64,000 nucleotides of DNA from Branchiostoma floridae (taxonomy: Eukaryota > Chordata > Leptocardii > Amphioxiformes > Branchiostomatidae). Position 1 is the stretch's first letter, and each line of letters opens with the position of its first letter. Location: positions 30,730,511 to 30,794,510 of the forward strand of contig NC_049981.1 in NCBI RefSeq assembly GCF_000003815.2, read 5' to 3'. The position numbers were made by a program, and so were the translations under genes. Below the pieces are notes generated by a model. It was given only the letters and a program-made list of their open reading frames with translations. It did no database searches and had not been told where the DNA came from. Below, in pieces: positions 54,521 through 64,000 of the stretch.

Positions 54521-55700
54521 TGAAAAAGCATCATGAGGACGACAAAAGATGATGAAAAGCTTATAATGAGGAATATGGGATATTTGTCAGTCACAGGCCA
54601 TCAGAGAGAAGATGACACATTCCCATCTTTATCTGTGGACAAACATCTCCTGTGCCTCCTCAGACCAGAAAAACAGGAAGCCAGTTTTTGCATTCCCTTC
54701 CGCCTGTGAAGTTTTTATCTGCGCCAAGCCGTCCAGACGAGGCATGGTTTATTGGGTCCGAGTGGAGTTGTGAGGACGGTTGGTTTATCCCGACCGGGAG
54801 GGCCGGGTGAGAAATGAAACGCAGCAGAGGAGCGAGGGGTAAACTGATGCCGATGTTATGTGGTCTGGTGTGTGTTTGGCTTGCCCTTGCTCCGCCCTGG
54901 TAGCTAACCCCAGCAGTCAAGACCAGGCCCTCAGGGCCCTCACTTGAAGGGAGGGGGGTACTTACAAAACCCCACCAAACTCTGAAGGATCTCAAAAATA
55001 ACGGAAATGAACCAAACTGGGGTGAGAAGCACTTCTAGACGCTTAGCTGACAAGATGGACTTGAAGTAGGAGCGAATCGTTTCCTCCGTTTGGCTGGTTT
55101 TCCTGTAATTTTTTTGCCAGCCTCTCGCCGGAGACTGGAGCATAGCTACCATTCCTGGTCCAACCTCCTCGGGACAAAATGAGAGGCTTTTGAGAATGAC
55201 GAAAAACAAACTATTTCCTGTTTATTCCAAGGCTTTCACTGTTAAAAGGAAGCTGAAGGAAGGCTGGCATGTCTCTGTGGCAGGCCATATTTAGGGGGTA
55301 GAGAAGCTTCTAGCGTGATGAGCACGGTTTAAGTCGCCCTGCAGAATAATCGCCGCGAAGGAAGCCGGTTGGCCGTCAACCTGACCCCCGACCCCCGCAA
55401 ATCCTCTAAATTCCAGCTTTTTTGGGAGGAAGGATTAACATTTGCTCTTCGTTCTGGAACCGGTGAAAACACGGAATTCCTCCCAATTTAGTCAATTTCT
55501 GTAGATGTCTTGAAGGACGCCGCTGAAGACGTCTTGAAGGGAGTTGTTTATGAGGAACAGATGTCCGCTCAGCCGGCATCAGCCTGTCTTGTTAGGGGCA
55601 ATCAGGGGAGATTCATCCTGTATTCTTTGACTGTAGTCGAAAAAAACAACTGCTGGAAATGATAAACACTGTACAGTAGAGTATTGATAGATACTTCCAT
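54521..55700. other. non-coding stretch
   Basis: Moderate GC; nothing recognised. Confidence 0.3.
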
Positions 55701-55705
55701 GTATT

Positions 55706-55728
55706 TGCAATTAGCCTTCGGGCATGAA
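55706..55728 (-). repeat. 23-bp motif shared with 31553-31575 (inverted)
   Basis: The complement reads TTCATGCCCGAAGGCTAATTGCA, one mismatch from 31553-31575. Confidence 0.5.
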
Positions 55729-55804
55729 TTTGCAATGAAGATTTGATTTGATTGTTAGAAGTGCTTGTCAGCAAAACAAAAATGTGTCCAGCTCTTGAAG
55801 TTTT

Positions 55805-56150
55805 CTTGAGAATTGTTAGCTTTTCTTGAATGGTAAACAAGTAAGTTACATGCCCCTGTTGTGTTCTTCAGTTTTGTTAGCTTTGCTTGTCTATAACCAA
55901 GCAAGAAGTAGAAAGTTTTTGTTCCTGTAGGATTCATCAAAGTCAAAGTCATCAGTTTTGTTAGCATTGCTGGTCTATGTGTCAAGGAGGAAGAAGTTTT
56001 TTTTTTCTTGGAACTTCAGAAACAAAAGAAAGTTTTGCTCCTGTGGGGTTCATCAGTGTTGTTAGCATTTCTTGTCTCTGTGCCAAGAACAAAAGAAAGT
56101 TTTGCTCCTGTAGTGTCATCAGTGTTGTTAGCATTGCTTGTCTGTGGGCC
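55805..56150. repeat. diverged tandem array, about 60-97-bp units
   Basis: TTGTTAGC(A/T)TTGCTTGTCT-like phrases recur about five times, with AAGAAAGTTTTGCTCCTGT and TCATCAGT between them. The last two units are the most alike. Confidence 0.7.
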
Positions 56151-56159
56151 CCACACTGA

Positions 56160-57350
56160 GCGAGACATCATCCCTGTTGTCTCCTTTCTGCAAATTGATG
56201 AGTAGACAATAGGAACACACAGTCTGCCCCAGCAGGACCCAAGACTCCAGCTGCACCTCTAATCACTGTCTTCAGCCACCCTCCCCACTGAGAAAATGGG
56301 TGGGCCGACACTTAGCAAAACAAACACGGCTTAGACAACCTTTCTTCTGCTTTGATAAGTTGCTTTATTACATTTCAATCACTCCTGTTGAGATGAGGTC
56401 CTGAAACTAGCAAGTCTGTCCCTAGATTATTCTTTCAGGGAAGAAAGTAGTTGTTAGAATCTAGCGTGTCGACAACATCATCATTTTCTTCTTCAAGGAG
56501 CATGAAGATTAGAAGAGGGTAGAGGCCAATGATTGTTATCACCTATGTAAGCCAAGTATAACCACAGCATGTTCCTGTGTAGCTTCCTCCCTTACAGAGT
56601 ATGTAAATCAAACCACTGACTTGATTTGACTCCTGAGTCGTCGTTTCAAAGGCAATGCCAAGACAAACAAAATATGCATCCCAAAAGAAACTTGTTTATG
56701 ATGGACTGTGAGTTGTTTTTTTGGAGACAGCTCCAAGAGCAACTTTCCTTGGCTTAGGAGAGCTTACCTAATGACCTATCTATTTTTTCAATCTTGCTCA
56801 ATGGGAAAGGATGGATCAGAAAGCTGCTTTAGATTGAAGTGCAGGGAAATCCAATCTTGGATAATGTGTTTTCATAGCATTGCAATGAATTCTCCTTTCT
56901 CTTTACGCAAAATTAGTTCCCTGATCACACAGTTTTTGTTTTTGTGTACTCTGTATTTGTCAGAACTTCTTATTTTATATTTGTTGACTCAATGACTGCC
57001 AATCTACCCTTGCAAAGATATCTGACCAAAATCCAACTCTTCAATTTTTGCAGTTCAAGGGATGTGTGTCTCAAAAATGGAAGAAGTCAGTTGGCACGGT
57101 AAAGTCTGTCACCATATGTTCAGGAAAATACAAAACAGGGACAAGACAGAAAAAGTTCTGATCTTCACTCTCGCATCTGCTTGAAGTTTCATTTTCTTCT
57201 GGACCTGTCAGTTAGCAAGACCCCATGTTGGGGCTAACACAAAGACCGTAAACCAGGCTGATCAGAAATTCATGAGTTCGTGAGGGGCACCTGTAGGAAA
57301 ACAATGGGTAGATGATAGGGGGAGGGCGGACACTGCAGGGGCTGTTGTCA
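56160..57350. other. non-coding stretch
   Basis: No gene, RNA or element end was recognised. Confidence 0.3.
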
Positions 57351-57370
57351 TGGCCTCAGACAGCATTATC

Positions 57371-57417
57371 AGATTAATTAGATTAACGACAATAGTCCAG
57401 TTTATTAATTACAATGG
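57371..57417. promoter_or_regulatory. candidate homeodomain plus Sox site cluster
   Basis: GATTAATTAGATTAA (57372-57386) is followed by ACAATAG (57389-57395), and TTAATTA (57405-57411) overlaps ACAATGG (57411-57417). Homeodomain (TAATTA) and Sox (ACAATRG) cores therefore occur twice in the same order within 47 bp. Paired sites of this kind are seen in developmental enhancers; no conservation data were available. Confidence 0.35.
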
Positions 57418-57558
57418 TGTAGTTTTCAGCATGTCTGATGAGGAAAAGCTTTGATTGTTCCCAATTGTATTTTCATACAAAAGAAAATCAATGAAGTTTT
57501 TTTGTTCAAATGTTTGACTTATTCTTTCAATTTTGCTTGCATAGGGAACAAGTTAAGA

Positions 57559-57582
57559 AGTATATATATATATATATATATA
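57559..57582. repeat. AT microsatellite
   Basis: TA dinucleotide run, with an echo (GTATATATACATAG) about 40 bp downstream. Confidence 0.85.
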
Positions 57583-57619
57583 CATAGTACGCCAATTTAA
57601 AGAAGTATATATACATAGT

Positions 57620-59270
57620 TGAATGTTGAAAAATGAATGTGCCAAGTCATCATTACCCCTTTGTCCTTTGCATATGGGTATTCTTAGTACTAAGAAATAA
57701 ATACATCAATAGCATATGCATTGGTACAGGAAAGCTCTGCACTATGGAGCTCCACACAAAAGTTACACAAGCAACTGGATGGATTTTATAATTTATCTGT
57801 CAGACATTTCAGATATCATCCATTATCTCTCGTTAGTGATATTCTGTAGAAGTTACAGCCTGCAAAATGGCCCTGACTCTCGTTAAAAAATCTGGTCCAA
57901 AGAATTGGTGGATTTGTCATCGGCGTTAAATTCTGCAGTTGTCATTTTGGTAGCCAAGATGTCTGTCACCGATACGTTAGTCAGTGTGGGAAAAAAATTT
58001 CTTAGGGGGCAGAAACGTCATCTTCCAAGAACGCGCGTTTACTGCGGTGCCAGTGTGTCTTGCCCATTTGCTTGTCTCCTTAGTACAAGTTAAGATGTCT
58101 GTCCAAGATGACATTTCAACCCTACATGACATTTTGTGGTTATCAAATGCCAACATCGCAGAGAGGCCTGCTTATCTCTAACTTTAGTCTGTATAGAAAT
58201 GCACCTAAGGACAGGAACAGTGGAAATCATTTTGACACTCATATTTTCTTTCATTGATGACTGTATTCATAGTGCTCCTATGGGTGATCACCTAAGTAAA
58301 GAGACAGATGAGTGGATAGACGGTAGTTATTGTACAGTACCTTTGTTTCTATTCTTCTTCTCTTGGAATGAACTTTTGAAGAATTGTCTTCTTATAAAAA
58401 AGTAAATCTGGGATTGAATTAAGTTTTTTTTAATAATGGTTGAGTTGGACTGACAGATATGAAGAGTTTTTTTGTTCAAGTTGTCATGGGAAAACTTTTG
58501 TAGCTGAGGATCTTGAGCTTTTGTTCTTGTTACAACAGAAAAATGATTATCAGCAAAAAGTCATTCCTGTAAGGTATGATGGCTTGCCATTCTTTGGATT
58601 GCGTTTCTAATAGCATGCTTCAAAATGTTCTGTTTATTCTCAAACTGGAAAAGGCAGCCAGTCCTTCAGGGTAGGACAGAGATAGAAATGCTGATAAACC
58701 CAGTGTGCACCCTCCAACAGCATAAACTCCCCTAAATGGCCATTCATCTGTCAAAATCTCAGCACTTAGAAGCAATGTCTTACAAGGGTCTCATAGGGGT
58801 TGGGAAGATGACGGCTTTAGTAAAGGTTACATCCACCATGCATATTTCTTTTCAACTTGACGGATTCCTTTTGAAGCTGTTTTATACTGAAATACATCCG
58901 TTTTTCATGGGATTATTATTATTTTTTTAGGGATTACCAGGTTTCAAACCTCTGCTTGTAAAAGAACTCAACATTTTTATCGAGACGAGTAGAGGGGATG
59001 CAGTGTGTTTGTATTTAACGTGCAAAACAGCATTGCGCTACTACATGTACATGTAGCTACCAATAATGTTTTGTCATCTTTCTGAAGTTGCCAGGTTTAC
59101 CTTTTTACTGCTTTCCTGAAACCCCTGTACCACCCTCCCGAGGAGTGTAATTTTTGGCAGTTCCTGTTGACATCCCATCCACCTACTATCTCTGGGATCT
59201 CCCTGGGATCTGTTTATCTCCCTGCTTTTGTTCTGCAGATTTTCTGTCCCTCAGGGGGAGACAGGGGAAT
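57620..59270. other. non-coding stretch
   Basis: Short open frames only; none has a recognisable motif. Confidence 0.3.
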
Positions 59271-59275
59271 CCGAT

Positions 59276-59601
59276 AGCACAGAAAAGCCAGCCTCCCCTG
59301 CCCTGTGATAGCAGAGATCATGGCAGAGATAGCCCCAGTGTACAGTCAGGTATTTTCGAGGAGAAATTCGAGACGGCACACCTGCAAGTGTTGGTTCTGC
59401 ACAGTTTTGGAAGAAGTTATCTATTCTTCAGACAATTTTTTCTAGCACAGAAAAGCTAGCCTCCCCTGCTTTGTGATAGCAGAGATCATGGTAGAGATAG
59501 CCCCAGTTTACATTCAGGTATTTTCGAGGAGAAATTCGAGATGGCACACCTGCAAGTGTTGGTTCTGCACAGTTTTTGGAGAAGTTATTCTTCAGATAAC
59601 T
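59276..59601. repeat. tandem duplication, 168-bp unit
   Basis: AGCACAGAAAAGC-AGCCTCCCCTGC begins units at 59276 and 59444. They are nearly identical up to GTTCTGCACAGTTTT-GGA and diverge in the last 20-30 bp. Confidence 0.88.
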
Positions 59602-59620
59602 TGGGGGGGGGGGGGGGGGC
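59602..59620. repeat. poly-G tract
   Basis: Run of about 17 G directly after the tandem duplication. Confidence 0.8.
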
Positions 59621-60360
59621 AAAGGTGTTTCTATGTCAATGTCTTGACATAAGTGACATATCTAGGACAGTTTTGGAGTAGAGAAAATGTTCCTGCAGAT
59701 TTGGATTGATATCTTAGCCACCCAGAATATCAGCAGTCGGAGAAACACTTCAAATTCTTCGGTTGCAACTTAAGAAAGGGAGGGGGTTTCTGAAGTGGCC
59801 GGGGCGAGACATCATGGAAGCATCTCAAGTACCTCGTTGTGTTGTGGCCCCGATGATATGATTTTATCAAACGTGGATGATGTTAATCGTGTTTTGTGTC
59901 GGGGCCGGGGAGCGTCTGCCTGTTTTTGTTCGTACATTCCGAGCCGGTAATCTTGCCGGGATCGCTCTCATTGTGTTTTTGTTGTGGGTGAGTTTCCCAG
60001 AAAAGGGACAGGGATGTATTACCCACTGTTTTCAGATCTAACACCGGCTAACCAAGCCTGAAATGGCAGCATTAGGAGTTGACGTCAGAGGTTTTTACTT
60101 TTTAGCCGAATGTCTTCTTTTCTCACGCTAGTGTAAATATTTGAGTCATATCGGAATGTATGCCATGATATACAAAGATTTCAAAGACATATTTCTGTAC
60201 TGTACTTAACAAGTTTTCTGTCATTAAAGAAATGATATATTTGGAGAGACAGTTTTGAAGTTAACGTTTTAAGTAGTTGTTACCAGAGTCTGTGTAAAGC
60301 AAAGGAAGCTGTCAGTACTGAAAACAAAGCCTTGTTTTTGTATCCTGCATATTTTATTCT

Positions 60361-61210
60361 CAGTGTTTCTTTAATCTGACAAAAAAGGGCTAGACTTGTG
60401 GTTGAATGTCTAAAGGTTTACATACTTTGCCGTTGCCAAATTCGAAGAAAGGCAGCCGTAGGAACCCCCTAAGGCCTGAGGAAACGAATGTTTGGACTTC
60501 TCCTATAAATTTCATTCTCAGTGTTTCTGCAATCTCAGAAAAGATTACGATTGAGCAAGACTTTGTTGTTCCTAAGTTTTAGTTGTTGCCATAGTCTAAG
60601 AAAGAAGCCATGGGGACCCCCTAGCACTTAGGGAAACAAAAATTTGGACTTGTCCTAGTATTTCTGCAATCTCGGAAAAGATTAGGGTAGAGCCAGACTT
60701 TGTTGTTCAACATCCGAAGTTTTCGCCGTTGCCATAGTCCAAGAAAGAAGCCATGGGGACTCCCTAGCACCGAAGGAAACAAAAAATTTGGGCTTGTCCT
60801 TTAGATTTTATTCCCAGTATTTCTGCAATCTCAGAAAAGATTAGGGTCGTAGAGCTAGACTTTGCTGTTCAACTTCCTAAGTTTTAGTTGTTGCCATAGT
60901 CTAAGAAAGAAGCCATGGGGACCCCCTAGCACTTAGAGAAACAAAAATTTGGACTTGTCCTAGTATTTCTGCAATCTCGGAAAAGATTAGGGTAGAGCTA
61001 GACTTTGTTGTTCAACATCCGAAGTTTTCGTCGTTGCCATAGTCAGGGAAGCAAAAAAATTTGGGCTTGTCCTTTAAATTTTATTCCCAGTATTTCTGCA
61101 ATCTCAGAAAAGATTAGGGTAGAGCTAGACTTTGTTGTTCAACATCCGAAGTTTTCGTCGTTGCCATAGTCCAAGAAAGAAGCCATGGGGACTCCCTAGC
61201 ACCGGAGGAA
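60361..61210. repeat. six-unit tandem array with alternating unit types
   Basis: The anchor TTTCTGCAATCTC-GAAAAGATTA marks units at about 60365 (diverged), 60523, 60661, 60820, 60965 and 61092. Spacings are 158, 138, 159, 145 and 127 bp. Units 3 and 5 share TCTCGGAAAAG; units 2, 4 and 6 share TCTCAGAAAAG. The alternating tails show an older dimer of about 300 bp that was itself duplicated. Confidence 0.85.
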
Positions 61211-64000
61211 ACAAACGTGGGCTCTGGTAGTCTCACCTGAAACCTCATTGTTGTTGTAGACATCTTGGTCCCATCTGAACAGTTCAACAGCTTCGGTAAA
61301 CACTCATTATGCCCATCAATCATACCTGAAAGCTGCGCTAAACCAAACCATTCTTTCGGGCTGGCGTCGGTCTTCCTACTCCGGCCGACCATCCGTCAGT
61401 CTGGGAGGCTCCGTGTCGTGTACGGGATACAATGTCCCGGCGGCCTGTGTGTCTGGCGCTCTCCTGTTTTTCTGTTGACATGTCGGTGAAATCGGATCGA
61501 GGATATTCCTTACCCACGGCCAAAGCTATTAGGAGATTTCTTGCAACTCTCTCTTTTTTTTTCAGCAAGTGTTCTGCAAAGATGTTTGGAAAGAAAGATT
61601 CTTTTTCAAGATGTGTTTTTGACCACCTGAGTTGAGAAAAGGTTTAATGGCTTTTCGTTGCTTGTCAAAAATGCTTTTTATGTGATATTTACTCTATCGC
61701 TGTGTTATCAAGATGTATTTTAGACCCGGTATGCTTGGAGACAAGTATGTTGTAGTTTTTTTACCAAGATAAGCCACAAGTGCCAACGTGAGCGACCGAG
61801 TCCCTTTCTCTGCACAGTTTTCAACCCTTTCTTTAATAGCGTGACCCGAGTCTTACGGGTGACAAAACCTTTGTTTAAGATTGGCTTTTGCAAAAGCCTC
61901 GAGGCGAGGGATCCATGGAGACAATGGCCCCGTCCTGCTCTCTACACAAATTATGGGACTAAAGATCTCCTTAACGTCAGGAGTTGATATGTGGGCATTT
62001 AGGCTCGACGGGCCCATCCTAGCCACCCTCTGTCGGAACACAAACACGTCAGTCTACCGCCGACGTAACGACCAAGTTTCCCAGGGCCCGGAAGATAAGT
62101 CAGGACGGTGACGGCATACCTACTGTCCTGGGTTCTGGTGGTCTGGTGGTTGTTTTGACATGCCTGGGCAGTCAGCAAAGATGTGTGTTGTAAAAGGTGA
62201 ACGCACGCTTACTCGCCCGGCGTGCGTTCACCATTCCATAAAACTAGCCCAGAGGGAACAGGGATATGTCCTAATCTCCGAAAGTATAATGTTGCAAACC
62301 CACGTTGTTTCTATATTTAGGATATCAAGAGAATTCACATCTTATTAGCATCTTTTTGATCAAGAATTGAAGCAAGAAATGATATGCTTATAAAAGGTGC
62401 AAATCAAATGTATGAGGGTATAGCGCCCTGTGCGATATAGTTTGGCGATTCTAAATATAAGCTCCAATTCTTCTTTGTGATTTGTTGATATCACTTCTAT
62501 AAAAGCATTTCTGTGATTTAGAGCCCAGTATCTCAGGCGCTGTCCCGGCCCCATTAATAGTCATTGTTCCCCGCGTGCTTTATTTGCCCATGCAACAGGT
62601 GAAAGAAGAGAGCAAATAAAAAGGGTTTTTAGGCTTAGCAAAGATTAAAGTCCACTGGAGAGAAGTGTCATTTCGCTTGGAGTGTGCCCACTCTCCGGTT
62701 TCAGGTGAAGACGGGAAGGTAAACGGACATTTCTGCCGCACCTCAGAAGTCTAAATCTCCAAAGTCACACAATTGTTAAACTCCTGCACTTTACAACACA
62801 ACAGTACTGTACTCTGTGATTGCGACCACTACTAGGAAGTCGATAGCTGGTTTGGGACATAAGCTGTGCCTTAATTTTTGAGTAGCAGCATGGTATAACT
62901 TACACTTGATAGGTAACAACATCCCCTCTGAAGAATTTAAACTCCTAGAAATACCACCAAAGGAATGCTTCAAATCCAAGATTTTCCCGGCCCAGCCTTT
63001 TGACCACATCCTCCATCGTTCAAATCCTACCCAGAGAAACTAGGAATCGCACAAATCCGTTGAAGACTTTTCAAATCAAGATACCCTGGTAAAAAAAAGA
63101 AAACTACAACGACGAAAACATGGCCACCTAGCCAGGGGTAAATATGCACCCTGGCCTACCTGTGTGGTATGTACATTTCCTTAGCAAACACCATTAAAGA
63201 GTCATTACGTGCTTCAGACGTTGTCGGTGAGGGCTGGGCAAGCAATGCTCCACAAATGTGTGCAGTTTATGGTCTCCGAGAGGCAAGGATATGGCCAAGT
63301 TTGTTTTTTCCTAGACCAGGCATGGTTTGAAAGCCATTTCCTCTGTTATAATTTAGGATACCCTATAATATTGCAGGAAGGTAGATGTCAGGCAAAGATG
63401 AAGAAAAGTTGCAAGTTGCAGCAACGATCTGAAAAATTTAAACAAATGCACATTTATTTGTGAAAATTATCTATTAAAAACGGAAATTTGCAAATAACTT
63501 TTAGAAGTACTGTGAAACATTAAGAAAAGCAAGTTCTTTCTTAATTCTATGATTAGAATGTTTGATTGCTTGGTCTCCTGTGGGAGGGGGGCAAGGGAAG
63601 GTCACTCCAAGGTTGTGAGGTCAGCAGCCTTACTACTGTCCACCTGACAGGTGACCAGCTAGCATAATCTCCAAGCAGATGTCGGGGGAGAGCTTAACAT
63701 GTTTATTCTAACTTTATCTGTAGGAAGGGAGGATGCTACTGCTTATGCCACACAGATCCCAGATGGCATACTTTTTTAAAAACCCTCCAATAATGGACAC
63801 TATCAGAGTAGAGAACGTGCAATTACGATCCCCAGCCATGATTACAAAGTCTGTTAGCCGCTGAGATGTGCCTAAGTACACTTAATAACACCTAATCATC
63901 TCAACCAGTGACTCCTGAATTTATGTAGTTCCTAATATTGACATTAGGTCGGCATGTCTCCGTATGGTGGGTTCCTTTTGATCTCTCCCACCTGCCTTTT
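61211..64000. other. non-coding stretch
   Basis: Open frames of 60-92 codons on both strands around 61114-61635 have no recognisable domain and no convincing splice-bounded exon. A copy of the AATCTCCAAGCAGATGT motif is at 63665-63681. Nothing else was seen. Confidence 0.3.

Noticed and set aside
61265-61489. Possible exon near 61.3 kb
   Set aside because: An open 74-codon frame and higher GC, but overlapping frames exist on the other strand and no domain or convincing splice pair was recognised.

Overview
The window looks like nuclear DNA of an invertebrate chordate, most probably a cephalochordate (Branchiostoma, amphioxus). The main grounds are spliced-gene architecture, no dense bacterial-type coding, many short non-autonomous DNA transposons, a Ty3/gypsy LTR retrotransposon, LINE 3' ends with short-repeat tails, a tRNA-derived SINE and dozens of imperfect tandem duplications. 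The species assignment rests on remembered resemblance of several repeats and was not searched. Three N runs (20541-20640, 21897-22036, 47636-47735) are assembly gaps.

Layout. 1-12 kb: mostly non-coding, with LINE 3' ends on the minus strand (about 1071-1203 and 3663-3942), an 800-bp GGAT-type minisatellite (2550-3352), short inverted-repeat transposons (2389-2541, 4129-4429, 5837-6037, 6747-6964), a three-unit tandem array (8205-8690) and a small cluster of homeodomain-like sites (9757-9867). 12-28 kb: degenerate repeats and tandem duplications (19211-19712, 20110-21222, 22394-22524, 23230-23530), then well-delimited hAT-like elements (22039-22253, 23750-24101, 26586-27061, 27450-27813) and a tRNA-derived SINE (28016-28150). 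28.5-29.9 kb is unusually free of repeats. 30-35 kb holds more short elements, including a nested foldback element (32706-32912) that splits a direct duplication.

The only convincing host-gene evidence is a CCAAT-rich, promoter-like block (35690-35900) and, 1.5 kb downstream in GC-rich sequence, a first coding exon on the plus strand (37359-37473). That exon encodes a signal peptide and ends at a strong phase-1 splice donor. No later exon was recognised, so the first intron may run through the rest of the window.

45701-53530 is a near full-length Ty3/gypsy retrotransposon with 530-bp LTRs differing at one base. It has a primer-binding site, gag with two zinc knuckles, protease, reverse transcriptase, RNase H, an integrase with an acidic C-terminal extension, and a polypurine tract. 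An in-frame stop in protease and a frame change between RNase H and integrase suggest this copy is defective even though its LTRs look young. 53.5-64 kb returns to non-coding sequence with tandem arrays (59276-59601, 60361-61210) and a compact homeodomain/Sox-like site cluster (57371-57417).

Most of the novelty is in the transposon landscape. At least three insertions with CAGGG...CCCTG ends carry perfect 5-bp target-site duplications and subterminal arrays of a short motif, next to a canonical 8-bp hAT insertion. No multi-gene system, CRISPR array, rRNA gene or functional tRNA gene was found.
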